Shown here piece after piece: positions 16,345-25,480 of a stretch of DNA of 64,000 bases; the first letter of the stretch is position 1, and each line of letters starts with the position of its first letter. The stretch is from Actinomycetes bacterium (lineage in GTDB: Bacteria > Actinomycetota > Actinomycetes > Propionibacteriales > Propionibacteriaceae): positions 1-64,000 of the forward strand of contig JAEXCA010000122.1 in the NCBI GenBank assembly GCA_023393755.1, in the 5' to 3' direction. The notes under the pieces are model-generated. The model saw only the letters and a list, made by a program, of their open reading frames with translations, ran no database searches and had not been told where the DNA came from. The position numbers were made by a program, and so were the translations under genes.

Positions 16345-16978
16345 CGTTCTCGGCCTCGGCGGCATCCGCGGCGGCGGCCAGGATGTAGGCCGTCGAGGTG
16401 GCGCCCGGGTCCTTGTGGCCGATCGAGCGTTCGCCCAGGTAGGACGCACGGCCCTTGGTCGCCTGCAACGGGATGGTCGCCTCGGCGCCCGCCGCGGCTG
16501 CCTTGGCGGCTGCCCGCAGCACCTCGTCGACCATGGCGCCGTCGTTCGAGGCGATCCTGGCGGCCTCCAACGCCGGGGTCCAGGCGTCCACCATGGTCTT
16601 CTCCCCGGTGGTCGCCTTGCCGCGGGCCACGATCCCGTCCAGCGCACCGGCGAGCAGGCCGACCGCGCCGGCGGCGTCGAGGTCACCCTCGAAGCCCTTG
16701 GACGCCCGCAGGAAGGCGGTGCCGTACAGCGGGCCGGCCGCTCCCCCGACGGTGGACATCAGGGTCTGGGCCACCACCTTCAGGACGTCCTGGACGCTTT
16801 CGGCACCGGCTTCGAGCTTGGCCACCGCGGCGGTGAAGCCCTTGTCCATGTTGGCGCCGTGGTCGCCGTCGCCGATCTCGCGGTCGAGATCGATCAGTTC
16901 CATTCGCTTCTCGGCAAGGACGGCTTGGGCGCCGCGTATCCACGCCAGCGCCCAAGCAGTCGACAGTGTGTCGCTCAC
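16337..16978 (-). CDS. dhaL: DhaL, ADP-binding subunit of dihydroxyacetone kinase
   Basis: A 213-residue all-helical protein. The metal and nucleotide site is DREIGDGDHG, with Asp32, Asp37 and Asp39 the expected Mg ligands. Further family motifs are STVGGAAGPLYGTAFL, ARGKATTGEKTMVDAW and GERSIGHKDPGATS. It holds ADP/ATP permanently and passes phosphate from DhaM to dihydroxyacetone on DhaK. GTG 16978 gives the normal family length and starts eleven bases after the dhaK stop. Confidence 0.93.
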   Translation of the reverse strand: MSDTLSTAWALAWIRGAQAVLAEKRMELIDLDREIGDGDHGANMDKGFTAAVAKLEAGAESVQDVLKVVAQTLMSTVGGAAGPLYGTAFLRASKGFEGDLDAAGAVGLLAGALDGIVARGKATTGEKTMVDAWTPALEAARIASNDGAMVDEVLRAAAKAAAAGAEATIPLQATKGRASYLGERSIGHKDPGATSTAYILAAAADAAEAENGG

Positions 16979-16988
16979 GCAGCCATCC

Positions 16989-17984
<996 letters not shown>

Positions 17985-18364
17985 AGGAACTCCTTCTCGC
18001 ACGACGACGTGGCGGGTGGGTACTGCCAACTCTGCCCCGTCCGGCCCGCAGGGGGAAGAGGACGATCCCGCACCTTCGTTCACCACCCACCGCGGCGCTG
18101 AACGGAATCACGCCATCACCCGTTGCCAGCCGGACAAGCCGCGGCTCGTTCGGCCACTCACCGGCCTACGGTTGCCGGTGGATCACCGCCCAGTGGCTCG
18201 TGGAAACGCTCGGTGAGTCGATCCGGCAACCGCCATCCGGCAGGCATCAGGCGGCACCCGTTCCAGGCTCACGCGTGCCAGGAGTAGTGGGGCCGTTGAT
18301 CCCCCGGATCGAAACGGAGACGGGTTCGGCAGGCGGGTCCGGGTGACGGTGGGGTCACCTGTGG
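17985..18364. other. 380-base gap upstream of dhaK
   Basis: No gene recognised. It should contain the dha promoter, but no convincing boxes were found. Two inverted-repeat pairs interleave: CTCACCG (18157-18163) with CGGTGAG (18211-18217), and CGGTTGCCGG (18169-18178) with CCGGCAACCG (18223-18232). The order A-B-A'-B' would fold as a pseudoknot rather than a hairpin. Confidence 0.4.
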
Positions 18365-18976
18365 TCAGGAGTCCGCCCGACCCAGGATGGCCACCAGGAA
18401 GTCCGACTCCGGCGTCCAGGGCCGAAGATCCCAGGTCGCCAGGCTGACCTGCAGCACCAACCCGGCCCGTTCGGCGTCGCGGAAGAACTCCTCGCTGGTG
18501 TAGCCACGGCCGACCCCGAACCCGACCACCAGCCGGCCGTCGTCGGCCAGCGCTTCTCCCAGGTTGCGCAGCACCAGTTCCCGCGTGCTCGGGGCGAGGA
18601 AGGTCATCACGTTCCCGGCCGCGACGATCGCATCGAACCCGGGTGCCACGCCGGCGGCGGCGAGATCGAGTTCCGCCAGATCCTGGACCAGCCAGGTGGA
18701 GCCGGGGAACACCGCCGTGGCTTCGGCGATCAGGACCGGGTCGACGTCGACACCCACCACCTGGTGGCCCCGCGCTGCGAGTTCGCCGCCGACCCGGCCG
18801 GGCCCGCAGCCCGCGTCCAGGATCCGCGCCCCGCGCGACACCATGGCGTCGATCGTGCGCGCCTCGCCGTGCAGATCCCGGCCGGCGGCGGCCATCGCCT
18901 TGAACCGTTCGATGTACCAGGCCGAATGCCCCGGGTTCTGCTCCACCGTCCGGGTCCACAAGCTCTTCTCCACCAT
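18365..18976 (-). CDS. Class I SAM-dependent methyltransferase
   Basis: A 203-residue protein with the Rossmann SAM-binding motif LDAGCGPGRVG (about 54-64), acidic motif GVDVDP, and later motifs FDAIVAAGNVMTFL and LGEALADDGRLVVGF. It has the size of small-molecule methyltransferases of the Methyltransf_11/25 type; the substrate cannot be named. ATG 18976 (MVEKSLWTRTVEQNPGHS) is chosen from the family-like N-terminus; the longer open frame upstream has no ribosome site. Confidence 0.85.
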   Translation of the reverse strand: MVEKSLWTRTVEQNPGHSAWYIERFKAMAAAGRDLHGEARTIDAMVSRGARILDAGCGPGRVGGELAARGHQVVGVDVDPVLIAEATAVFPGSTWLVQDLAELDLAAAGVAPGFDAIVAAGNVMTFLAPSTRELVLRNLGEALADDGRLVVGFGVGRGYTSEEFFRDAERAGLVLQVSLATWDLRPWTPESDFLVAILGRADS

Positions 18977-19200
18977 GGGACCAGTCTGGCGGATCACGGC
19001 GGACGGCCCGCGTCCGGTCCCACCCGTTGTCACCGGCGCGGCGCTCCAGGCCCCCAGCCGATGGGCACTCAACCCGAGCTCGCGCACCCTCGCGGGTGGG
19101 GAGCCCGGTCGCGGGCCGGTCGTGGCGCAGCCGCGCTTCGGTGGGCAGGCGCCATCGGACCGATTCGCCGCTCCGGTTCCGGTTGGCTAAACTCTCCCGC

Positions 19201-19285
19201 GGTGGCGTGTCTGAGCGGCCGAAAGAGCTCGCCTCGAAAGCGAGTGTGGGGCAACCCACCGAGGGTTCAAATCCCTCCGCCACCG
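19201..19285 (+). tRNA. tRNA-Ser(CGA)
   Basis: Acceptor arms GGTGGCG (19201-19207) and CGCCACC (19278-19284) with discriminator G at 19285. Anticodon stem CTCGC/GCGAG (19228-19232 and 19240-19244) holds the loop CTCGAAA with anticodon CGA at 19235-19237. A long class II variable arm (TGTGGGGCAACCCACC) identifies serine. The T-arm is GAGGG-TTCAAAT-CCCTC. CCA is not encoded; the following bases are CCG. Confidence 0.97.
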
Positions 19286-19358
19286 CCGCAGGAGATGGCC
19301 TGAACCCACCGACCGTGGGGTCAGGCCACTCGCTTTCCCGGGCCGGCCGGTCGCGGGC

Positions 19359-19817
19359 TCACAACGCCTTGATCATCACCAGCGCGGGCTTGCCCTCCCA
19401 CAGCCCGGGGAACTCCTCCACCGGCAGGAAGCCGACATCGCGGTAGAACGCCCGGGTGGCCGCCGCGCGCGGGTTCGGATCGGACGGCCCGACCGTCTTC
19501 ACCTCGACCAGGCGGACGCCGAAGGCCCTGGCATCGGCTTCGATCACCGCCAGCAGCCGGCGTCCGATCCCCTGTCGGAGGTAACCCGACCGGACCGCCA
19601 TCAGGTACACCTCCACCGACTCCTCGAAGTGCGGCTCGAGCAGCAGGACACCGACCACCTCGCCCTCGGCGGTGGTCGCCAGGTAGGTCACCATGTGCTC
19701 CGCGGCAGCGAGATAGCTCGCGGTGGGACGGGGCATGGCCACGCCCTCCGGCAACTCGGCGAGGACGGCCGCCACCGCCGCCGGAGCCGGATCCTCCCGT
19801 CCGATCGTGATGTGCAC
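19359..19817 (-). CDS. GNAT-family N-acetyltransferase
   Basis: A 152-residue GNAT protein. Acetyl-CoA motif A is VYLMAVRSGYLRQGIGRRLL with the QGIGRR loop, followed by the beta-bulge and AAATRAFYRDVGFLPVEEF. The predicted substrate is unknown. GTG 19817 is chosen because TACCAT sits six bases upstream on the minus strand, giving a probable leaderless message; the longer open frame reaches back into the tadA terminator region and is unlikely. Confidence 0.82.
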   Translation of the reverse strand: MHITIGREDPAPAAVAAVLAELPEGVAMPRPTASYLAAAEHMVTYLATTAEGEVVGVLLLEPHFEESVEVYLMAVRSGYLRQGIGRRLLAVIEADARAFGVRLVEVKTVGPSDPNPRAAATRAFYRDVGFLPVEEFPGLWEGKPALVMIKAL

Positions 19818-19823
19818 ACGCGC

Positions 19824-19829
19824 ATGGTA
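19824..19829 (-). promoter_or_regulatory. -10 box TACCAT for a leaderless transcript
   Basis: Minus-strand TACCAT ends six bases before the GTG at 19817. There is no Shine-Dalgarno sequence in between, so this is one of the clearer leaderless candidates. Confidence 0.55.
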
Positions 19830-19876
19830 TGCCCGCGAACGCCACCGGCGGGAGGGAGCAAGAGGCTGAGCCGCAC

Positions 19877-19912
19877 AAAACCCCGGGGAGGGATCAAACC
19901 GTCCCCACGGGG
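19877..19912 (-). terminator. Possible intrinsic terminator after tadA
   Basis: On the minus strand CCCCG...CGGGG encloses GGGGA...TCCCC and is followed at once by TTTT. It lies about 95 bases beyond the tadA stop and before the GNAT promoter. Confidence 0.5.
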
Positions 19913-20007
19913 CCTGGAGCAGGATCTCGACGAACTCGACCACCGGATGGACCGGCCGAGGGGCGTCACACCCGGCCATCAGGTCGCGATCCGCCGAAGC
20001 CAGCCCG

Positions 20008-20472
20008 TCAGGCGCCCGGGTCGCGGTGGGCGGCGAAGAAGTCCCGCAGCAGCTCGGCGCACTCGGGTTCCAGGATGCCCCCGACCACCTCGGGGCGGTG
20101 GTTCAGCCGCGGGTCGCGGACCACGTCCCAGAGCGAGGCCACCGCGCCCGCCTTGGGGTCGAACGCGCCGAACACCAGCCGCTGGACGCGGGCCAGCACC
20201 AGCGCTCCGGCACACATCGTGCAGGGCTCCAGGGTGACCGCCAGGGTGCAGCCCTCGAGCCGCCAGCTGCCCAGCGCCTCCGCGGCGCGGCGCAGGGCGA
20301 GCACCTCGGCGTGCGCGGTGGGGTCGCCCAGCAGTTCGCGCTCGTTGCCGGCACCCGCCAAGAAGCGGCCCTCGGGGTCCAGCACCACCGCGCCGATCGG
20401 GACGTCGCCGTGCTCGGCGGCGGCCCGCGCCTCGTCCAGCGCCTGCCGCATCGCCGGCTCCCAGCGGTTCAT
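20008..20472 (-). CDS. tadA: tRNA-specific adenosine-34 deaminase
   Basis: A 154-residue zinc deaminase that converts A34 to inosine in tRNA-Arg(ACG). The zinc and catalytic residues are His54-Ala-Glu56 (AHAEVLAL) and PCTMC with Cys84 and Cys87. The C-terminal helix (LLRDFFAAHR) is the tRNA-contacting helix of TadA. ATG 20472 has GGAGG upstream on the minus strand. It follows the TadA-associated protein gene on the same strand with a 48-base gap, an arrangement typical of actinobacteria. Confidence 0.94.
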   Translation of the reverse strand: MNRWEPAMRQALDEARAAAEHGDVPIGAVVLDPEGRFLAGAGNERELLGDPTAHAEVLALRRAAEALGSWRLEGCTLAVTLEPCTMCAGALVLARVQRLVFGAFDPKAGAVASLWDVVRDPRLNHRPEVVGGILEPECAELLRDFFAAHRDPGA

Positions 20473-20520
20473 GGCTCAGCCTCCGGATCCTCGCCGTGCC
20501 CGGGCGGGTGCCGCCCGGGA

Positions 20521-21144
20521 TCAGTCCAGCGCCGCGACGGCCCGGGTGAACTCGCGGCCGAACTTCACCCGTTCGGCGATCTGCTCCAGCAGCGCCACCG
20601 AATCATCGTCGTAGTTGGACGCGATCGCCTCCAGCTCGAAGTCGTGCAGTCCGGAATCGGCCAGCATGTCCAGATCGCCCACCGGGTAGGCGTCATCGTC
20701 GTCGTCCTCGGGCAGTTCCACGCCCAGGTAGTCGACCACGTCACGGGCGATCGGCCAGTCCTCCGCGGCGCCGACATCGGACAGCAGTGCCTGGACGTGC
20801 TTGCCCCGCACCCGCACCAGGACGAACACCTCGGTCGCCAGCGAGACCATGCCCAGCGCGCCGCCGTCCCCGGGGACCCGGCGCAGCTGGGTGATCAGGC
20901 CGTCGAGATCGTTGGCGAGCTCGGCTTCCAGCGGCAGGACGACGGGCTGGCCGTCCTCCCGGTAGAGCGCGAGGACCAGGTCGATGTCGTCGTCGGTGGC
21001 GTCCTCGGGATAGTCGTCGTAGTCGTCGTCCCCCTGGTCGTCGACTTCGTCGATGTCGAGGTCGTCGTCCAGTTCCTCCAGCCCCGGGCGGTCGTCGCCG
21101 AGGTTGGGCAGCTCCATGTCGAAGTCGCCTGTCGTCCCGCTCAC
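20521..21144 (-). CDS. tRNA adenosine deaminase-associated protein
   Basis: A 207-residue, very acidic protein. The first 60 residues are dominated by Asp/Glu (LDDDLDIDEVDDQGDDDYDD), followed by a conserved domain with LVLALYREDGQPVVLPLEAE, and a second acidic stretch (PEDDDDD) before the C-terminal helical part. This family is found beside tadA in actinobacteria; its biochemical role is unknown. GTG 21144 is preceded by GAGGAG (minus strand of 21151-21156), which sets the start. Confidence 0.88.
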   Translation of the reverse strand: MSGTTGDFDMELPNLGDDRPGLEELDDDLDIDEVDDQGDDDYDDYPEDATDDDIDLVLALYREDGQPVVLPLEAELANDLDGLITQLRRVPGDGGALGMVSLATEVFVLVRVRGKHVQALLSDVGAAEDWPIARDVVDYLGVELPEDDDDDAYPVGDLDMLADSGLHDFELEAIASNYDDDSVALLEQIAERVKFGREFTRAVAALD

Positions 21145-21264
21145 GCCCTGCTCCTCACTGTCTCCCCTCCCCATCGTGTCAGAACTCCTTGTCGATGGCA
21201 CGGTTCCGGAGCGGATTGATGCCCAGCTGCAATGCGGTACGGCACGATGTGAAAAGGTTGGGTC

Positions 21265-21906
21265 GTGGAACTGCGCGCGCTTGATCATCCCCTGGTCGCT
21301 CACAAGGTCACCGTCCTGCGGGACAAGAAGACCAACAGCCCGACCTTCCGCAAGCTGGTCGAGGAGCTGGTCACCCTGCTGGCCTACGAGGCCACCCGCG
21401 AGGTCAGGGTCGAGTCGGTCGAGGTGACCACCCCGATCACCACCACCATCGGCACGGCGCTCTCCAAGCCCACCCCGTTGGTGGTGCCGATCCTGCGCGC
21501 CGGCCTGGGCATGCTCGAAGGCTTCATGCGGGTGATGCCGACCGCCGAGGTGGGGTTCGTCGGCATGGTCCGCGACGAACAGACCCTGCAGCCCTTCACC
21601 TACGCCGAGCGGCTGCCGCACGACCTCTCCGGACGGCAGTGCTACGTGCTCGACCCGATGCTGGCCACCGGTGGCTCCCTCGGCGGCACCGTCCAGTTCC
21701 TGGTGGACCGGGGCGCCGACCACATCACCTGCATCTGCCTGCTGGCCGCCCCCGAGGGCATCCAGCACATGCGCGAACTGGTCGACCCGCTCGGCATCCC
21801 CTGCACCCTGGTGGTCGCGGCGGTGGACGAGCGACTCAATGACGTCGGCTACATCGTCCCCGGCCTGGGCGACGCCGGCGACCGTCTCTACGGCCTGGCG
21901 GAGTAG
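21265..21906 (+). CDS. upp: Uracil phosphoribosyltransferase
   Basis: A 213-residue protein that converts uracil and PRPP to UMP in pyrimidine salvage. The N-terminal [18 protein letters not shown] and the PRPP loop [12 protein letters not shown] are diagnostic. The C-terminal [15 protein letters not shown] binds uracil. GTG 21265 has AAAAGG upstream. It is divergent from the TadA-associated gene and shares a 120-base promoter region with it. Confidence 0.96.
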   Translation: MELRALDHPLVAHKVTVLRDKKTNSPTFRKLVEELVTLLAYEATREVRVESVEVTTPITTTIGTALSKPTPLVVPILRAGLGMLEGFMRVMPTAEVGFVGMVRDEQTLQPFTYAERLPHDLSGRQCYVLDPMLATGGSLGGTVQFLVDRGADHITCICLLAAPEGIQHMRELVDPLGIPCTLVVAAVDERLNDVGYIVPGLGDAGDRLYGLAE

Positions 21907-22087
21907 CAGCTACCGGCCCGACGTCCAGTCACGTCGGCAACCACCACGGCGCCCCTCGAAGGCGGCCGGCCGGGTGCCACCTCCGGTCGGGGGATAGGCA
22001 ACCGCTGATCTGGTCGTTCTCAGGCCGGTCCCCGAGCCGCTCCCGAAGGCGTCCGCGGATGTTGTCGCTACCAACGCGATTTCCCGG

Positions 22088-22164
22088 CTCAGAACCACCA
22101 CTTCGGCGGTCGGACGATCGCCGCCGTCGTTCAGCCCGCTGACAACCACTAGATCGGCGGTCGG
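22088..22164. repeat. Pair of 26-bp imperfect direct repeats
   Basis: Bases 22088-22113 and 22139-22164 match at about 21 of 26 positions and both end in TCGGCGGTCGG; their starts are 51 bases apart. They lie between the convergent ends of upp and the YbaK-like gene. No function is evident. Confidence 0.5.
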
Positions 22165-22170
22165 GGGGCT

Positions 22171-22698
22171 TCAGAGATCGCGGGCGAGGCCCTCGACGCG
22201 CTCGGCGCCGGGGAGGTTGAGCAGGTCGGCGCCGGGGAGCAGCAGTTTGGCGGTGCGGTTGCCGGCCCCGATGCAGACCCAGTCGGTGTCGGCCACGGCG
22301 GCGTCCACCCAGACCGGCCAGTCGGCGGGCAGGCCCACCGGGGTGATCCCGCCGTACTCCATGCCGGAAGCCGCCACCGCCACGTCCATCGGCGCGAAGG
22401 ACGCCTTGCGCACGTCCAGCCGGCGGCGGACCACGTTGTTCACGTCCACCCGGCGGTGCGCCAGGGTCATGCAGCAGGCCTGGCGCTCCTCGCCTGCCCG
22501 GCGCCCCTGGACGAGCACGGCGTTGGCCATGATCTCCATCGGCAGGTCGTGGACCCGGGCCAGCGTCTCGGTGTCGGCATGCTCGGGGTCGATGGTGAAC
22601 ACCAGGGCGGCCGGGACGTGACGCAGCGCCGCCTGCACCACGGGCGGCACCAGCTCGGGATGGTCGAGGGCGAGGACGGGCTGAAGCTTGTCGAACAC
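22171..22698 (-). CDS. YbaK/ProX-type aminoacyl-tRNA-editing domain protein
   Basis: A 175-residue stand-alone YbaK domain. ANAVLVQGRR, VNNVVRRRLDVRKASFAP and GGITPVGLP follow the family pattern, in which a conserved Lys and the Gly-rich loop recognise mischarged prolyl-tRNA. Members clear Cys-tRNA-Pro or Ala-tRNA-Pro; which is acted on here is unknown. Two GTG codons stand in tandem (22701 and 22698). The second is preferred because TACACT is then six bases upstream. Confidence 0.85.
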   Translation of the reverse strand: MFDKLQPVLALDHPELVPPVVQAALRHVPAALVFTIDPEHADTETLARVHDLPMEIMANAVLVQGRRAGEERQACCMTLAHRRVDVNNVVRRRLDVRKASFAPMDVAVAASGMEYGGITPVGLPADWPVWVDAAVADTDWVCIGAGNRTAKLLLPGADLLNLPGAERVEGLARDL

Positions 22699-22704
22699 CA
22701 CCGC

Positions 22705-22710
22705 AGTGTA
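22705..22710 (-). promoter_or_regulatory. -10 box TACACT for a leaderless transcript
   Basis: Minus-strand TACACT is six bases before GTG 22698 and three before GTG 22701. The recurring six-base spacing supports the second GTG as start. Confidence 0.5.
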
Positions 22711-22847
22711 GGCATCCTCGCCGGGCTGGCCGGCCCGGTGTCCGGCTTCGAGCGATGGACGGGCGCACGAGCCCGGGTCCGGGCCCTACGGCCATGTCCA
22801 CCGGGGCCGGCTCACAGTACGATAAAGCAGACGAAAGGGAGAGCCGG

Positions 22848-23609
22848 ATGCTTGCCGTTCCCGAGTTCCCGCGAAGCCGCGGCATGCGCGGTGACGGGCT
22901 CTACGCGCAGGTCATCAACACGCTCGGCCAGGACATCGTCAACGGGGTGCTGGCCGAGGGCGACCTGATCTTCGCCGAGCAGCTGTGCAGCAGGTTCGGC
23001 GTCTCCCGCTCGGTGGTGCGCGAAGGCCTGCGCACCCTGGCGTCGATGGGCATGGTGGAGGCCCGCCCGAAGGTCGGCACCCGCGTCCTGCCCCGCTCCC
23101 AGTGGGACCTGCTCAACCCGATGGTGGTCTACTGGCGCGGACGGGGCGCCGACTACATCGACCTGCAACGCGAGCTGCTGGAGCTCCGGCTGGGCATCGA
23201 GGGGACGGCGGCCCGGCTCGCCGCCGAGCGGATGTCGGCCGAGGAGTCCAGCGTCCTGCTGCACCACGCCGTCCGGATGCTGACCGCCATCGAGGCCGAG
23301 GACCGGGCGACCTTCTACGAGTTCGACGCCAAGTTCCACCGCGCTCTGCTGGACGGTTCCGGCAACGCGATCGTGGCCCAGTTCGCCGACACGGTCGAGG
23401 CGATGCTGTTGGCCAAGAGCACCGACCACCGGCCGGGCGCGGCCTTCATGGGCGCCCCCTCGGCGCGCCGGCACGTCCAGCTCGCACACGCCGTGGTCGC
23501 CCGCGACCCGGACCAGGCAGAGGCCGTGCTCCGCAGGATCGTCCACGGCACCCTCACCGAGTTCGAGGAGGACGTCCGCCAGGCCGCCCGCAATCAGGCC
23601 GGCGGCTGA
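22848..23609 (+). CDS. FadR-type GntR-family transcription regulator
   Basis: A 253-residue regulator. The N-terminal winged helix (about 10-80) has DIVNGVLAEGDLIFAEQLCS and the recognition helix SRSVVREGLRTLASMGMVEA. The C-terminal half is an all-helical FCD domain (about 95-230) with FYEFDAKFHRALLDGSGN, whose Asp and His normally bind a metal and a sugar acid or organic acid. ATG 22848 follows AGGGAGA; a TACGAT -10-like box is at 22818-22823. It converges on the sugar-catabolic operon that starts at 29854 and is the best candidate for its regulator. Confidence 0.9.
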   Translation: MLAVPEFPRSRGMRGDGLYAQVINTLGQDIVNGVLAEGDLIFAEQLCSRFGVSRSVVREGLRTLASMGMVEARPKVGTRVLPRSQWDLLNPMVVYWRGRGADYIDLQRELLELRLGIEGTAARLAAERMSAEESSVLLHHAVRMLTAIEAEDRATFYEFDAKFHRALLDGSGNAIVAQFADTVEAMLLAKSTDHRPGAAFMGAPSARRHVQLAHAVVARDPDQAEAVLRRIVHGTLTEFEEDVRQAARNQAGG

Positions 23610-23624
23610 GGAACTCACTGAGCA

Positions 23625-23752
23625 ACGCGCGGCAACGACGGCTGTCGACCCGCTGGGCATCGCGGCAACGACGGTTGAGCTGGTCGAAACCCGTCGCCGC
23701 CGACACGCGGTCGAGGGTCTCGACCCTTCGACGAACTCAGGACAGGCAGGCT
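23625..23752. repeat. Dispersed GC-rich intergenic repeat
   Basis: CGCGGCAACGACGG occurs twice (near 23628 and 23660). It is followed by TTGAGCTGGTCGAAACCC and GACCCTTCGACGAACTCAGG. Parts of the same text in the opposite direction occur at 35063-35145. It fills the gap between two convergent gene ends. Confidence 0.55.
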
Positions 23753-23778
23753 AGACACCCGGCTCTCCCGGCGAGGAG

Positions 23779-24573
23779 CTACTCCATCCCCGCCCACTCG
23801 TAGGCCAGGCGGGGGATCTGGGTGGCCAGCTTGCCGCCGCTGACGTCGATCAGGGTTCCGGTGATGTAGCCGGCCAGGTCGCTGGCCAGGAAGCACAGCA
23901 GCCGGGCGACGTCCGCCTTGTCACCCCAGCGGCGCAGGGTGAGGGTGTCCAGCAGGCGCTCCTGCTCGGCCTCGGAGCGGTCGGCGAAGTTGTTCATCGT
24001 GGTCGGCACCATGCCGGGGGCGTAGGCGTTGACCGTGATGTTCCAGGGGCCGAGCTCACCGGCCAGCACCCGGCTGAACTGCGCCACCGCCGCCTTCGAG
24101 GCGGCGTAGGCACCCGAGCCGACGATCGGCAGGATCGCCGCGAAGGAGGCGGCGTTCAGGATCCGGCCGGAGTTCTGCGCCTTCATCACCGGCGTCACCG
24201 CCCGGCAGGTGTGGAACACCCCCTTGACGTTGATCTCCTGCACCAGATCCCAGTTCGCGGGGTCGTAGGTCTCCACCGGGCCGCCGCGGTCGACCCCGGC
24301 GTTGTTGATCAGCACGTCGATCCGGCCGAACTCGTCCACCGTCTGCTGGACGACCTCCTCGATCCGGGACAGGTCCCGCACATCGGCGACGTGCACCCGG
24401 CCCGGAGCGCCGGCCTCGGCCAACACCTCCGCCGCCGAGGCCAGGTCCGGTTCGTTGACGTCCAGCGCCACCACGGTGGCGCCCTCGTCCACGAAGGTGC
24501 GGAAGATCTCTCGTCCGATGCCCCGTCCCACCCCGGTGAGCAGCACGACCTTTCCGGACACGTCGATCAGCAT
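23779..24573 (-). CDS. Short-chain dehydrogenase/reductase of the sugar locus
   Basis: A 264-residue classical SDR. Cofactor motif is TGVGRGIG (about 13-20), NNAGVD is present, the catalytic Ser is in NAASF, and Tyr-Lys is in YAASK. The Asp after beta2 (ALDVNEPD) suggests NAD(H). The closing region YITGTLIDVSGG is typical of sugar- or polyol-oxidising SDRs. It is the last gene of the minus-strand operon that contains the ABC importer, so a sugar or sugar acid substrate is likely. RBS GGAAG precedes ATG 24573. Confidence 0.9.
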   Translation of the reverse strand: MLIDVSGKVVLLTGVGRGIGREIFRTFVDEGATVVALDVNEPDLASAAEVLAEAGAPGRVHVADVRDLSRIEEVVQQTVDEFGRIDVLINNAGVDRGGPVETYDPANWDLVQEINVKGVFHTCRAVTPVMKAQNSGRILNAASFAAILPIVGSGAYAASKAAVAQFSRVLAGELGPWNITVNAYAPGMVPTTMNNFADRSEAEQERLLDTLTLRRWGDKADVARLLCFLASDLAGYITGTLIDVSGGKLATQIPRLAYEWAGME

Positions 24574-24619
24574 TGCTGGCAGCTTCCTTTCTGGTGCCGG
24601 GCCTTCGCCCGACGGTGGA

Positions 24620-25480
24620 TCAACCCTTGGTGGCGCCGGCGCTGAGGCCGGCGACGATGTACTTCTGCGCGAACAGCGCCATGACCATCACGGGGGTGGT
24701 GATGATCACCGAGGCCGCCATCAACCCGCCCCAGTCGATGCTGGCGTAGCCGACGAAGTTGAAGATCGCGACCGGCAGGGTGCGGGTGGACTCCGCCGAC
24801 AGGATCAGCGCGAACATGAAGTTGTTCCACGAGAAGATGAACGCCAGGATCGCCGAGGTCGCGATCCCGGGGGCTGCCAGCGGCAGGGTCACCCGGCGGA
24901 ACGCGCCGATCGGGGTGAGACCGTCCACCTCGGCGGCCTCCTCCAGCTCGGTCGTGCTCTGCTCGAAGAAGCTCACCATGATCCACACGATCAGCGGCAG
25001 CGCGACGAACATGTGGCTCAGGATGAGCGCGCCGTAGCTGCCCACCAGGCCGAGCCGGGCGAAGACGTAGTACCACGGGATCAGCAGGCTGACGCCGGGG
25101 ATGATCCGGGCGATCAGCACGCCGCCGGCCGACTTCGTCATGCCGAACCGGGCCATCGCCCAGGCCGCTGGCACGCCGAGGATCAGCGACAGCACCGTCG
25201 AGGCCAGCCCGATCAGGAACGAGTTCCAGATGCAGGGCAGGAAGTTCTCCTTGCGGAACACGTTGTCGTAGTTCACCCAGGTGAAGTCGAAGGAGAGCAA
25301 CCGGCTGGGGTCGGTGATGTCCAGGCTGGTCCGCAGCGAGGCCAGCACCATCCAGACGATCGGGATCAGGAAGAAGATGATCAGCAGCGTGATCATCACG
25401 AACCTGAACACCGTGTAGGCCACCGCGGACGGACGGCGCTTGTTGGTCGCCAGTTCGGTGGGCTGGGTCGGCACGGTCAT
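24620..25480 (-). CDS. ABC sugar importer permease, MalG type
   Basis: A 286-residue membrane protein with six predicted helices. The cytoplasmic EAA loop is EEAAEVDGLTPIGAFRRVTL, where the ATPase docks, and the C-terminal LFAQKYIVAGLSAGATKG is the MalG-family ending. ATG 25480 overlaps the stop of the partner permease by one base (TGATG). No ATPase gene is in this operon, so a shared MsiK-type ATPase encoded elsewhere probably energises it, as in many actinobacteria. Confidence 0.93.
   Translation of the reverse strand: MTVPTQPTELATNKRRPSAVAYTVFRFVMITLLIIFFLIPIVWMVLASLRTSLDITDPSRLLSFDFTWVNYDNVFRKENFLPCIWNSFLIGLASTVLSLILGVPAAWAMARFGMTKSAGGVLIARIIPGVSLLIPWYYVFARLGLVGSYGALILSHMFVALPLIVWIMVSFFEQSTTELEEAAEVDGLTPIGAFRRVTLPLAAPGIATSAILAFIFSWNNFMFALILSAESTRTLPVAIFNFVGYASIDWGGLMAASVIITTPVMVMALFAQKYIVAGLSAGATKG

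Noticed and set aside
19818..20007. 4.5S/SRP RNA candidate near tRNA-Ser
   Set aside because: SRP RNA often lies near tRNA-Ser and dnaX in actinobacteria, but the conserved GGAAG-GCAGC loop is not present; the stretch is better explained by a terminator.
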